64,000 nucleotides of DNA from Deinococcus planocerae (lineage in GTDB: Bacteria; Deinococcota; Deinococci; Deinococcales; Deinococcaceae): the NCBI RefSeq assembly GCF_002869765.1, contig NZ_PNOR01000014.1, forward strand, positions 47,710 through 111,709, read 5' to 3'. The position numbers and the translations under genes are program-made. Positions within the stretch are counted from its first letter, which is position 1, and each line of letters opens with the position of its first letter. The notes beneath the pieces are model-generated. The model did not search any database. It saw only the letters and a program-made list of their open reading frames with translations, and was not told where the DNA came from. Below are positions 36,836 through 45,636 of this stretch, one piece after another.

Positions 36836-37714
36836 TCAGCCTGCCCAGCTCAGGTCCCTGCCGATGAGCAGTTCGTCCATCACGGCGTGGTGGGTGCTTT
36901 TCATGGCAATCGGCCTGGCCTGGAGACCGTGCCGCCGGGCCAGCGCTCGCACCTCGGGGGTGAGGTCGTAGGTCATCACCACGTCGTGCAGCCCAGCGGC
37001 GAGCCCGAACAGCCGCTCGTGGTCCACCACGCTGTGCGTGTACAGCCGGCTGCCCGCCTTCTTGCCCCCCGCGGTATAGGGCGGGTCCACAAACACGCTC
37101 ACGTCCCGCCGCCCGGCGTACTGAGCCATGACGGGGAAGGCGTCCCCCCGGATTACCGTGACCCGCTCACGCACGGCATTCAGGGCACGGATGCGCCGGG
37201 CCAGGGTCTCGGGATACCAGCGACTGAGCACGCCCCTGCCGCCCTCGCCGCTTTTCAACACCCCACCGCCGGGCGCGATGATGCCGCCGTGGGAAACGCG
37301 GTTCTGGACCACGGTCCGCCACGCCACCTCCAGGGGGTCCTGGGGATCGCTGGCGAGGATGGCGGCTGCCGCCTCCGGGGTCATCTCGAAGTCCAGGATG
37401 CGGCGCACCAGCGCCTCGGCCTGATCGCTGAAGATCACCTGCCAGACTGCCGTGACCCGGGGATCGAGTTCGACCATCACCACGTGATCGGCCAGCCCCT
37501 CCAGGGCTACCGCGCAACTGCTGGAGCCGCCGCCCGCGAAGGGCTCCACGAAGACCGCCGAGCGCTCCCGTGAGGCCAGCCAGCGGCGCAGACGGGGAAC
37601 GAACCAGGACTTGCCGCCGGGGTAGCGAAAGGGGCTGTACTGCGGCACCTGCGCGACGTTCACGACATGGCGCGGTGGCACGTCCAACAGGAGAGGGGCC
37701 TGGGGGGCGATCAT
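36836..37714 (-). CDS. D12-class adenine-specific DNA methyltransferase
   Basis: A 292-residue N6-adenine methyltransferase with the motif order of the Dam/D12 class: Y-P-G-G-K (31-35, motif X), P-F-A-G-G-G (58-63, SAM binding), and D-P-P-Y (210-213, catalytic). It should protect host DNA from the adjacent NotI-like nuclease. NotI's own partner is a different type of methyltransferase, so this pairing is unusual. The ATG lies 6 nt after TATGGT, a -10-like box, suggesting a leaderless mRNA. The tail-to-tail arrangement keeps the two genes under separate promoters. Confidence 0.88.
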   Translation of the reverse strand: MIAPQAPLLLDVPPRHVVNVAQVPQYSPFRYPGGKSWFVPRLRRWLASRERSAVFVEPFAGGGSSSCAVALEGLADHVVMVELDPRVTAVWQVIFSDQAEALVRRILDFEMTPEAAAAILASDPQDPLEVAWRTVVQNRVSHGGIIAPGGGVLKSGEGGRGVLSRWYPETLARRIRALNAVRERVTVIRGDAFPVMAQYAGRRDVSVFVDPPYTAGGKKAGSRLYTHSVVDHERLFGLAAGLHDVVMTYDLTPEVRALARRHGLQARPIAMKSTHHAVMDELLIGRDLSWAG

Positions 37715-37969
37715 GCGCAAACCATAACATGTCTACATTCGGACGAAAGAGGGCAAGAGTACTCATAGAAAGCACACAGTTGGGTGCGAGCTGTACGGGT
37801 CTTGCTTCCACCACTTTTATCTTCTAGCCATTCCCCCGACCGCGCACGGCCCGGCGTCCGCTCCGGTGCGGGAGGCGGCCCATGCATCCGCCCGCATCCA
37901 TTGCCGTCGTCTCGCGCCCGCCGCCTCCGTTCCCGCAACCCCGCCCCCACCCGGCGCGTAACCTGACCT

Positions 37970-38761
37970 ATGGGTCTTCCCCCGTCCGCTTCCCCCTCCC
38001 CCCCGGCGGCCCTCGACCTGCGTGACCTGCACAAGAGTTTCGGCGGGCGCGAGGCCGTCTCGGGCGTCTCCCTGCGGGTGGGGCCGGGGGAGCTGTACGC
38101 CCTGCTGGGGCCGAACGGGGCGGGGAAGACCACGACCATCCGCATGATCGCCGGGCTGACCCTTCCGGACCGCGGGGAGGCCCTGATCCACGGCTTCAGC
38201 GTGGGGCGGCAACCCCGCGAGGCCAAGCGGCTCCTCGCCTACCTGCCCGACGACCCGCTGCTCTACGGCAAGCTGACCCCGCCGGAGTACCTGGAGTTCG
38301 TGGCCGGGCTGTGGGGGGTGGAGGCGGGCCCCGCCGCCCGCCGGGCCGAGGAGCTGCTGCGCTGGCTGGGCCTGTGGGAGCACCGCGCGGGGCGGGTGGA
38401 GGGCTTCTCGCGCGGGATGAAGCAAAAGCTCGCGCTGGCGGGCGCCCTGATCCACGACCCGCGCCTGATGCTCCTCGACGAACCCCTCACCGGGCTCGAC
38501 GCCGCCGCGGCCCGGCAGGTCAAGGACGCCCTGCGCGACTTCGTGCGGGGGGGCGGGGCGGTCGTCCTCACCACCCACATCCTGGAGGTCGCCGAGCGCC
38601 TCGCCGACCGCATCGGGATCATCGCCGCGGGGCGCCTCGTCGCGGAGGGAACTCCGGGCGAACTGCTCGCGCGCACGGGCACGGCGAGCCTGGAAGACGC
38701 CTTCTTGCTCCTCACCGGGCTCGCCGCGCCTCCCGCCGAAGTCCCGCTGGAGAGCCTTTGA
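37970..38761 (+). CDS. ABC transporter ATP-binding protein
   Basis: A 263-residue ABC-2-type ATPase: Walker A G-P-N-G-A-G-K-T-T (47-55), signature F-S-R-G-M-K-Q-K-L, Walker B L-M-L-L-D-E-P and the switch His in L-T-T-H-I-L-E. It overlaps the following membrane protein by 4 nt (TTGA), and the two form an exporter. The substrate is unknown. The first 12 residues are a Pro/Ser-rich extension typical of high-GC start regions. Confidence 0.9.
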   Translation: MGLPPSASPSPPAALDLRDLHKSFGGREAVSGVSLRVGPGELYALLGPNGAGKTTTIRMIAGLTLPDRGEALIHGFSVGRQPREAKRLLAYLPDDPLLYGKLTPPEYLEFVAGLWGVEAGPAARRAEELLRWLGLWEHRAGRVEGFSRGMKQKLALAGALIHDPRLMLLDEPLTGLDAAAARQVKDALRDFVRGGGAVVLTTHILEVAERLADRIGIIAAGRLVAEGTPGELLARTGTASLEDAFLLLTGLAAPPAEVPLESL

Positions 38762-40278
38762 GGGCCGCGCCCGGCTCCCTGCGCTGGCTGGTGGGCAAAC
38801 AGCTTCTCTGGCTGTGGCGGGGCCTGACCGGGGGGCAGCGCCGGGGCCTTGTCGCCGCGCTCGTGCTGGTCACGCTCTTCACGGTGGCCCTGTACCTGGG
38901 CCTGCGGTCCCTGCTCGCGGGCGTGGACGTGAACGCCCCCCTGCCGGACGCGGCGCTCGGCCCGGTGCTGCTCGCGCAGGTCTTTTTCCTCACGGTGATG
39001 GGCTCGGCGGCGGTGACGGCGGCGCTGGAGGCCCTCTTCACCCGGGGGGACCTCAACCTGCTGCTGCACTCGCCCCTGTCGCCGCGCACCGTGCTCGCCT
39101 CGCGGGCGCTGGGGGTCGCCGCGTCGGCGGGGCTGTCGGCGGCGCTGTTTCTCGTGCCCGTGCTCCTCGTGTTGCTCGCGCTGGGGGCGTGGCGGGGGCT
39201 GGGCATCCTGGGGTGGTGGGCCGCCGCGTCGCTCCTGGCCTCCAGCCTGGGGCTGTGGCTCACCCTGGGGCTGGTGCGGTTGATCGGGGTGCGCCGCACC
39301 CGCACGGTCGCCTCGGTGGTGGGCGCCCTCCTCGGCGCGGGCGTGTTCCTCGTCTCCCAGTGGCGCACCGTCACGGGCGGGGACGGGGGCGCCCCCTTCG
39401 CCGCCGTGCTGGGGGTGGCGCCGGGGGTGGGAGGCTGGCCGGGGCCGGGGAGTGCCCTGTGGTTCCCGGCGCGGGCGGCGTGGCTCGACCCGCTGCCGCT
39501 GCTCGCCCTGCTGGCGGGGGCGGGGCTGGTCTTCGCGGGGACGGTCGCCGCGCTGACCCGGCAGTTCACCCGCGGCGTGCGCGAGGCGGGGGAGACGGGC
39601 CGCCGGGCCGCGCGGGAGCCCACCCGGCCCCTGCGCTTCGCCTCGGGCACGCGGGCCACCCTGCTCAAGGAGTGGCGGCTGCTCGGGCGCGACCCCGAGG
39701 TGCTCTCGCGCACGCTGCTGCAACTCGTCTACCTCCTGCCGCTCTTCTTCTCGGTCGCCCGCGGGAGCGTGCGGGGCGCGACCGGGGCGGGGATGGTCCT
39801 CCTCACCGCGAACCTCGCCTCCAGCCTCGCGCGCCTGACCCTCGACGCGGAGGACGCCCCCGACCTGCTCGTCACCGCGCCCCGCAGCCCCTCGGCCCTG
39901 CGGCGCGAGAAGTGGCTCGCCGCCGCCCTGCCCCCGGCCCTCCTCGGCGTGCTGGGGCTGCTCGGGCTCGCGGCGCGGGGGGTGCTCGGCCCCGGGGCAC
40001 CGTCCGCCCTGCCGCTCCTGGGGCTGGTGCTCCTCGGCACGGGGGGCGCGGCGCTGACCGTCTTGTGGCAGCCCCTCCCGGTGCGGCGGGCGGACGCCTT
40101 CCGGCGGCGCGAGCCCCGGCCCGTGGTCAACGTCGTCCTCGGCCTGGTCTTCCAGGTGGCCCTCAGCGCCGCGGCGTTCGCGGCCACCGCGGGGCAGGCG
40201 TGGGGTCTGGCGGCCCTCGCCCTCGCTCTCCTCGCCCTCGCGGTCGTCTACGGGCTGCGCAGGAGCGACGTGCGCTGA
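38758..40278 (+). CDS. ABC transporter membrane protein (exporter permease)
   Basis: A 506-residue membrane protein with around 10-12 hydrophobic helices, a large middle loop, and a conserved segment L-L-K-E-W-R-L-L-G-R-D-P-E near residue 305, as in ABC-2-type permeases that come as two fused halves. The start is a TTG overlapping the stop of the ATPase gene (TTGA), so translation is coupled. With its ATPase it should form a complete exporter; no adjacent gene points to the cargo. Confidence 0.82.
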   Translation: MRAAPGSLRWLVGKQLLWLWRGLTGGQRRGLVAALVLVTLFTVALYLGLRSLLAGVDVNAPLPDAALGPVLLAQVFFLTVMGSAAVTAALEALFTRGDLNLLLHSPLSPRTVLASRALGVAASAGLSAALFLVPVLLVLLALGAWRGLGILGWWAAASLLASSLGLWLTLGLVRLIGVRRTRTVASVVGALLGAGVFLVSQWRTVTGGDGGAPFAAVLGVAPGVGGWPGPGSALWFPARAAWLDPLPLLALLAGAGLVFAGTVAALTRQFTRGVREAGETGRRAAREPTRPLRFASGTRATLLKEWRLLGRDPEVLSRTLLQLVYLLPLFFSVARGSVRGATGAGMVLLTANLASSLARLTLDAEDAPDLLVTAPRSPSALRREKWLAAALPPALLGVLGLLGLAARGVLGPGAPSALPLLGLVLLGTGGAALTVLWQPLPVRRADAFRRREPRPVVNVVLGLVFQVALSAAAFAATAGQAWGLAALALALLALAVVYGLRRSDVR

Positions 40279-40307
40279 GACACCGGGGCCTCCCCAGCAT
40301 AATTTTT

Positions 40308-40336
40308 TTGACATTTCAAACCTCTGCTCCTAGAGT
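40308..40336 (+). promoter_or_regulatory. sigma70-type promoter of the cupin-regulator operon
   Basis: A perfect -35 box TTGACA (40308-40313) and -10 box TAGAGT (40331-40336) are 17 nt apart in a locally AT-rich stretch with a run of T just before. It points into the XRE-cupin regulator and the peptide-type ABC genes behind it. The regulator probably acts at or near this site. Confidence 0.7.
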
Positions 40337-40378
40337 GAAGGCTCCTTCCTGATCCGCCTCCCCTGGGGGGGAACGGAG

Positions 40379-40921
40379 GTGCGCCTGCAACTCGGCTCCC
40401 GCATTCGCGCCCGTCGCCGTCAGCTCTCGCTCACGTTGAGAGAGGTCAGTGAGCACAGCGGCCTCTCGGTGCCGTACCTCTCGCAGGTGGAGCGCAACCA
40501 GGCCAACCCGACCGTCACGTCGCTCGCGGGAATCGCCCGGGCCCTGGGGGTCAGCCTGAACGTCTTCGTCCCGGGGCAGGAGCCGGTCGCGGTGGTGACG
40601 CGCGCGGGGGACGACCACGCCCTGAGCGTGCGCGAGCTGCCCTTCCGGATCAGGCGCCTGGCGGGGCGGGGCGACGCCCTCCAGATGGAGCCGCTGCTCA
40701 TCCACGTCGAGCCCTACTTCGTCTCGCCGCCCACCACCCACCTCGGGGAGGAGTTCGTGTACGTCCTGCGCGGGGAACTGCGCCTGGGGCTGGGCGGGGA
40801 GTGGCATCTGCTCGGCGCCGGGGACAGCGCGCAGCACGCGAGCACCACCCCGCACGCCTGGGAGAACCCGCGGGGCACCGAGACCCTGCTCCTGTGGGTC
40901 GGCATCCCCAGACTCTGGTGA
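40379..40921 (+). CDS. XRE-family regulator with C-terminal cupin domain
   Basis: The 180-residue regulator has an N-terminal XRE helix-turn-helix (L-T-L-R-E-V-S-E-H-S-G-L-S-V-P-Y-L-S-Q-V-E-R) and a cupin sensor domain (P-T-T-H-L-G-E-E-F-V-Y-V-L-R-G-E-L). Proteins of this type usually control uptake or catabolism of amino acids, amines or similar compounds. It is first in a run with a second cupin and a peptide-type ABC importer. The GTG start abuts a GGAGG, which is closer than ideal, but the N-terminus fits the family. Confidence 0.88.
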   Translation: MRLQLGSRIRARRRQLSLTLREVSEHSGLSVPYLSQVERNQANPTVTSLAGIARALGVSLNVFVPGQEPVAVVTRAGDDHALSVRELPFRIRRLAGRGDALQMEPLLIHVEPYFVSPPTTHLGEEFVYVLRGELRLGLGGEWHLLGAGDSAQHASTTPHAWENPRGTETLLLWVGIPRLW

Positions 40922-40950
40922 GACCTCACGCCCCGACCCCAGGAGGCTGC

Positions 40951-41229
40951 ATGGAGAGGCTGAGCATCCAAGGCGACCGCCGCCGCTTTCAGGCCCTGCC
41001 CGCCACGGTCGGGCACCTCTTCTTTCCCGCCGGGACCGTGCTGCCGGAAACCCGGCACGAGGAGGACGAGGTGTCGTTCATCCACAGCGGGTCGCTGCGG
41101 GCGGTGAGCGGGGGCCGCGAGTACCTGATCCGCGCCGGGGACGTGACCTTCATCCCCGCCGGGGAGGCCCACCGCGCCGTGGTGCTGGAGGACGTGACGC
41201 TGAGCTACGTGCTGCTGGAGAGAGAGTGA
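40951..41229 (+). CDS. small single-domain cupin
   Basis: A 92-residue cupin with H-E-E-D-E-V-S-F-I-H-S-G (first cupin motif) and G-D-V-T-F-I-P-A-G-E-A-H-R (second motif). It could be an enzyme on the imported compound or a sensor accessory. The ATG has AGGAGG 5 nt upstream. Its stop overlaps the next gene (GTGA), placing it firmly in the transporter operon. Confidence 0.85.
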   Translation: MERLSIQGDRRRFQALPATVGHLFFPAGTVLPETRHEEDEVSFIHSGSLRAVSGGREYLIRAGDVTFIPAGEAHRAVVLEDVTLSYVLLERE

Positions 41230-42179
41230 GTGTGGGGTGGCTCGTCGGGCGGGTGGGGCTGGCGCTGTTCGCGGCCTTCGGGGTCAGCGTGCTCGTCTTC
41301 GTGCTGCTGCGGTTGGTGCCGGGCGACGTGGTGACCAACCTGATCGGGCTGGAGGGCAACGTCAGCCCCGAGGGGCAGGCCGAGCTGCGGCGCCTCTTCG
41401 GGCTCGACCAGCCCCTCACCGCGCAGTTCGCCACCTGGTTCGGCGCCCTGCTGCGCGGCGACCTCGGCGTGAGCCTGCGCACCGACCGCCCGGTCTTCAC
41501 CGATCTGCGGCTGCGCTTCCCGGTGACGCTCGAACTCACCGCGCTCGCGCTGCTGCTGGCCCTGGTCGTCGCGGTGCCGCTCGGCGTGACGGCGGCCCTG
41601 TCGCGCGGGCGGCTCGCGGACGTGCTCTCCAGCGGCTTCGTGCTCGTCGGCCTCGCCGCGCCCGAGTTCTGGGTCGCGCTGCTCCTGATCCTGCTGCTGA
41701 GCCTGCACTGGCCGCTCTTTCCCCCCAACGGCTTCGTGCCGCTCTCGGAGTCGGTGTGGGGCAACCTGCGCTCGGTGTTCCTGCCGTCGCTGGCGCTGAG
41801 CCTGGGGCTCGCCGCCGCCGTCACCCGGATCGTGCGGTCGAGCCTGCTGGAGGTCATGACGCAGGACTACGTGCGCACCGCCCGCGCCAAGGGCCTCGCG
41901 GAACGGGTGGTGGTCTACCGCCACGCGATGCGCAACGCCCTGATCCCGGTCGTCACGGTCGTCGGGCTCCAGGCGGGGAGCCTGCTGGGAGGCGCGGTGA
42001 TCATCGAGCAGATCTTCGGGCTGCCGGGGGTGGGCCGCTACGCGCTGGAGGGCATCAACCTGCGCGACTACCCGGTCGTGCAGGGGGCGGTGCTGTGCAT
42101 CGCGCTGAGCTACGTGCTCGTCAACGTGGTCGTGGACGTGCTCTACGGGCTGATCGACCGCCGGGTGGTGTACGGATGA
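41226..42179 (+). CDS. peptide-type ABC transporter permease (DppB type), second system
   Basis: A 317-residue DppB/OppB-like permease: first helix at residues 8-28, the L-R-G-D-L-G-V-S-L periplasmic loop, and the EAA-type loop R-T-A-R-A-K-G-L followed by N-A-L-I-P-V-V-T-V. The GTG start overlaps the cupin stop. It resembles the DppB-type gene at 26411 in design but is clearly diverged. No ATPase gene follows. Confidence 0.92.
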   Translation: MSVGWLVGRVGLALFAAFGVSVLVFVLLRLVPGDVVTNLIGLEGNVSPEGQAELRRLFGLDQPLTAQFATWFGALLRGDLGVSLRTDRPVFTDLRLRFPVTLELTALALLLALVVAVPLGVTAALSRGRLADVLSSGFVLVGLAAPEFWVALLLILLLSLHWPLFPPNGFVPLSESVWGNLRSVFLPSLALSLGLAAAVTRIVRSSLLEVMTQDYVRTARAKGLAERVVVYRHAMRNALIPVVTVVGLQAGSLLGGAVIIEQIFGLPGVGRYALEGINLRDYPVVQGAVLCIALSYVLVNVVVDVLYGLIDRRVVYG

Positions 42180-43045
42180 CGACCGCGACCGGGGCGCCCG
42201 CGGTGCAGTCCCCGGCCCGCCGCGCCGCCCGCCTGTTCTTCCGCTCGCCCGCCGGGGTGGCCGGGCTGGTCCTCACGGGGCTGGCGGTGCTGTGCGCGCT
42301 CCTGGCCCCCCTCCTCGCCCCCTACGACCCGGTGGCGTACCTGCCCGCCGACCGGATGCAGGGCCCCAGCCTGCGCCATCCCCTGGGCACCGACCTGTAC
42401 GGGCGCGACCTGCTCTCGCGGGTGCTGTACGGGGGCCGCATCAGCCTGTCGGTGAGCGTCCTGAGCGTGGGGCTCGCCCTGCTCGTGGGCGGGGTGTTCG
42501 GGGCGCTCGCCGGGTACCACCGGGGCTGGGTGGACACCCTGATCATGCGGGTGAGCGACGTGTTCCTGGCCTTTCCCGCCGTGCTGCTCGCCATCGCGCT
42601 GCTCGCCTTTCTGGGGGGCGGCTTCTGGAACCTGACCCTCGCCGTCGCGGTCGCGTTCGCCGCGCCCTTCACGCGGGTGGTGCGGGCCGCCGTGCTGCGG
42701 ACCCGCCACGCCATGTTCGTGGAGGCGAGCGGGGCCCTCGGCGCCACCGACGCGCGGCTGCTGTGGCGGCACGTCCTGCCGAACGCCGCGGGCCCCATCC
42801 TGGTGGAAGTGACCCTGCGCCTCGCCTACGCCATCCTCGCCGAGGCGGCCCTGAGCTTCCTCGGCCTGGGCACCCAGCCCCCGGCCCCCGCCTGGGGGCA
42901 GATGATCGCGGACGGGCGGCCCTTCCTGGAGACCAACCCCTGGATTTCCATCAGCCCCGGCCTGGCGATCATGTTCACCGTCTTGGGCTTCAACCTCTTC
43001 GGGGACGCCCTGCGCGACGCCCTCGACCCCCGGCTGGCCCGCTGA
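42176..43045 (+). CDS. peptide-type ABC transporter permease (DppC type), second system
   Basis: A 289-residue DppC/OppC-like permease with H-P-L-G-T-D-L-Y-G-R-D-L-L-S-R, the EAA-type loop E-A-S-G-A-L-G-A-T-D, and A-E-A-A-L-S-F-L-G-L-G-T-Q-P-P near the end. It overlaps the preceding permease by 4 nt (ATGA). Together they form the channel for the binding protein encoded next. Confidence 0.92.
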   Translation: MTTATGAPAVQSPARRAARLFFRSPAGVAGLVLTGLAVLCALLAPLLAPYDPVAYLPADRMQGPSLRHPLGTDLYGRDLLSRVLYGGRISLSVSVLSVGLALLVGGVFGALAGYHRGWVDTLIMRVSDVFLAFPAVLLAIALLAFLGGGFWNLTLAVAVAFAAPFTRVVRAAVLRTRHAMFVEASGALGATDARLLWRHVLPNAAGPILVEVTLRLAYAILAEAALSFLGLGTQPPAPAWGQMIADGRPFLETNPWISISPGLAIMFTVLGFNLFGDALRDALDPRLAR

Positions 43046-43097
43046 CCCCCGCCCGCACCCCACGTCCCGCGCCCCCGCCGGGCGCCCAGGAGGCCCC

Positions 43098-44618
43098 ATG
43101 AACCAGCGCCGCGTCACGACCTCGCTGCTCCTCGCCCTCGGCCTGTCTTCCGGCGCGCTCGCCCAGACTTCCGGCGGCGTCCTGCGCGCGGGGATGCAGG
43201 CCGACCCCGTGGGCCTCGATCCCCACGTCACCCAGGCGACCTCCACCCGCAACCAACTGGAGAACGTGTACGACACCCTGGTCGCCTTCGACAGCCGCGG
43301 CAGGATCGTGCCCTCGCTGGCGACCCGCTGGACCGCGAGCCCGAACGGGTTGACCTGGACCTTCACCCTCCGGCCCGGCGTGCGCTTCCACAACGGGCGC
43401 GCCCTGGAGGCGAGCGACGTGGTGTATTCGATCAACCGCATCAAGAACCCGGCCACCCGTTCCCCCCGCAGCGGCGACTTCGAACTCGTGCGGTCGGTCG
43501 CCGCGCCGAACCGAACCACGGTCGTCATGACGCTGAGCCGCCCATTCTCGCCGCTGCTGAGCAAGCTCGCCTTCAGCCTGAACGTGATCGTGCCCCGCGA
43601 GGCGGCGGCCACCCTGAACACCCGGCCCGTGGGCACCGGGCCCTTCACCTTCGTGGAGTACGTGCCGCAGACGCGCATGGTGCTGCGCAAGAACCCCAAC
43701 TTCTGGGGCCGCGACGCGCGGGGGGGCCGCCTGCCGTACCTCGACGGGATCACCTTCACGTACCTGCCCGACCCTACGGCGCGCGTGACGGCGCTGCGGG
43801 CGAACACGGTGGACTGGATCGAATACGTGCCCTCGACCGATGTCAAGACGCTCCAGGCCAACCCGCAGGTCGCCGTGCTGGGCGGGCCGAGCGCGAACTA
43901 CCGGGCGCTGTTTCTCAACGTGGCGCAAAAGCCCCTGGACGACCCCCGGGTGCGCCGCGCGATGGCCTACGCCGTCAACAACCAGGAGATCGTGGACGTG
44001 GCGCTGCTCGGCACGGGCGGCCTGCCCTCGCGCGGCACGCCCATCCCGGAGGGCAACTTCTACGCCGTGACCGACCCGAACTACGGCAGACCCAACCTGG
44101 AGCGGGCGCGTGCCCTGCTCCGTGAGGCGGGCTACCCGAACGGCTTCACCCTCGACCTCAAGGTGACGAGTACCTACGACTTCCTGCGCACGCCCGCCGA
44201 GATTCTTCAGGCGCAGCTCGCCCAGGTCGGCATCCGGGTGAACATCACGGCGTTGGAGTGGAGCGTGTACCTCCCGGACATCCTCAAGAAGAATTACACC
44301 GCCACCATCCTGGGAGAGAGCGGGCAGGGCGACCCCGACGACTACCTCTACACCCCCTTCGCGTCGGACAGCGGGGGCAACCTGACGAACTTCAGGGACG
44401 CGCAGATCGACCGCCTGCTCGACCAGGGGCGGCAGACGAGCGGGGCGGAGGCCCGGCGCACGATCTACGCGCAGGTCCAGCGGCGGCTGGTGGACCTCAG
44501 CCCGATGGTCTTCCTGTTCTCCAGCACCCAGTACGAGGCGGCGAGCCGCCGGGTGCAGGGCTACCAGCACTTCCCCAACACGAGCTACCTCGGCCTGCGG
44601 ACGACCTGGCTGAGGTGA
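43098..44618 (+). CDS. peptide-type ABC transporter substrate-binding protein, second system
   Basis: A 506-residue family 5 binding protein with a signal peptide (G-A-L-A-Q). Marks include G-G-V-L-R-A-G-M-Q-A-D-P-V-G-L-D-P-H at the start, W-T-F-T-L-R-P-G-V-R-F-H-N-G-R and V-R-R-A-M-A-Y-A-V-N-N. The ligand is unknown; the cupin-type regulator suggests an amino compound or peptide. A G/C-run hairpin repeat lies about 90 bp after the stop and may end the transcript. Confidence 0.92.
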   Translation: MNQRRVTTSLLLALGLSSGALAQTSGGVLRAGMQADPVGLDPHVTQATSTRNQLENVYDTLVAFDSRGRIVPSLATRWTASPNGLTWTFTLRPGVRFHNGRALEASDVVYSINRIKNPATRSPRSGDFELVRSVAAPNRTTVVMTLSRPFSPLLSKLAFSLNVIVPREAAATLNTRPVGTGPFTFVEYVPQTRMVLRKNPNFWGRDARGGRLPYLDGITFTYLPDPTARVTALRANTVDWIEYVPSTDVKTLQANPQVAVLGGPSANYRALFLNVAQKPLDDPRVRRAMAYAVNNQEIVDVALLGTGGLPSRGTPIPEGNFYAVTDPNYGRPNLERARALLREAGYPNGFTLDLKVTSTYDFLRTPAEILQAQLAQVGIRVNITALEWSVYLPDILKKNYTATILGESGQGDPDDYLYTPFASDSGGNLTNFRDAQIDRLLDQGRQTSGAEARRTIYAQVQRRLVDLSPMVFLFSSTQYEAASRRVQGYQHFPNTSYLGLRTTWLR

Positions 44619-44709
44619 GGCGGGGGAGAGGCCCTGCCGGGTTGAGGTTTGAGGCGTGTCGCCCCGTTGTGGTGAATGACCACAGCAATACGAGGCTTTG
44701 TTTTCTGCC

Positions 44710-44750
44710 CCTCCCCCTTGAGGGGGGAGGCTGGGAGGGGGTGAACGGGC
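44710..44750. repeat. 41-bp dispersed hairpin repeat (copy 2)
   Basis: This copy is the reverse complement of 18810-18850 with a single mismatch. It contains CCTCCCCCTTGAGGGGGGAGG, which can form a strong hairpin, and continues with CTGGGAGGGGGTGAACGGGC. It lies after the second peptide transporter operon, before the convergent SDR gene, where a terminator would be useful. Confidence 0.6.
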
Positions 44751-44842
44751 CGGGCGTCCCCAGGAAATAGACGGCCAACTCCCTAGGTCACTTACTGGGC
44801 GAGGGAGGACTACCTGCCTTCCTGGGAAGTCCGCCCCCCTCC

Positions 44843-45559
44843 CTACCCCTGTCCGCCCATCCGCCGCACCGCCTCGGCCAGGACCTCCGGCGCCTCCGTC
44901 TCCACCGCTTCGAGAATCAATCCCGCCACGTATTCGGCGGAGTCCCCCTGCGCGTACGCCTCACCCTCGCCGGGACGGATGCCCACCGAGTTGAAGCCGA
45001 AGTCGGTCGCCGTCCGCGTCGGGTAGACCGTGCTCACCCGGATACCCAGCGGCGCGAGTTCCAGCCGCGCGATGTCCGAGAGGTGGTTGACGACATGCTT
45101 GGTCGCCGAGTACAGGCCCATGCCGGGCAGCAGCATCCGGGTCGTGCCCGAGCTGATGTTCACGATCACCCCGCCGCCCTGCGCCCGCATGATCGGCACA
45201 ACCTGCTGCATCGCGTTCACCACGCTGACCACGTTGAGTTCCAGCAGGTCGCGGAAGTCCTGCAAGCCCGCCTCGGCCACGTCCGCGCGCATCCCTCGCC
45301 CGGCGTTGTTCACGAGCACGTCGAGGCGCCCGTAGTGCTCGTGGGTGCGGGCCACCATCCGGCGCACGTCTTCCTCGCGGGTCATGTCGGCGGGCACGGC
45401 GAGCGAACCCGGCAGCCGCGCGGCGAGGTCTCCCAGCGCCCCCTCGGAGCGGGCGGCGAGCGCGACCTGTGCCCCCCGGGCGGCGAACAGCTCGGCGGCG
45501 GCCCTCCCGATGCCGGAGGAGGCGCCCGTGATCAGCACGACCTTGCCCTGAATGTCCAT
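44843..45559 (-). CDS. short-chain dehydrogenase/reductase
   Basis: A 238-residue classical SDR: cofactor motif T-G-A-S-S-G-I-G near residue 12, N-N-A-G, the Ser of N-I-S-S-G, and the catalytic Y-S-A-T-K. The residue after the second beta strand is A-A-R-S, which favours NADP(H). The substrate is unknown. The ATG was chosen because it gives the normal N-terminus (M-D-I-Q-G-K-V-V-L-I-T-G); the open frame upstream has no ribosome site. Confidence 0.9.
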   Translation of the reverse strand: MDIQGKVVLITGASSGIGRAAAELFAARGAQVALAARSEGALGDLAARLPGSLAVPADMTREEDVRRMVARTHEHYGRLDVLVNNAGRGMRADVAEAGLQDFRDLLELNVVSVVNAMQQVVPIMRAQGGGVIVNISSGTTRMLLPGMGLYSATKHVVNHLSDIARLELAPLGIRVSTVYPTRTATDFGFNSVGIRPGEGEAYAQGDSAEYVAGLILEAVETEAPEVLAEAVRRMGGQG

Positions 45560-45636
45560 GCCGGTACTGTAAACGCCCGAGAATTGGAGCGGGGGTGATC
45601 CTGGACCGCACCCATAGGATAGGGAGCTCAATGCCG

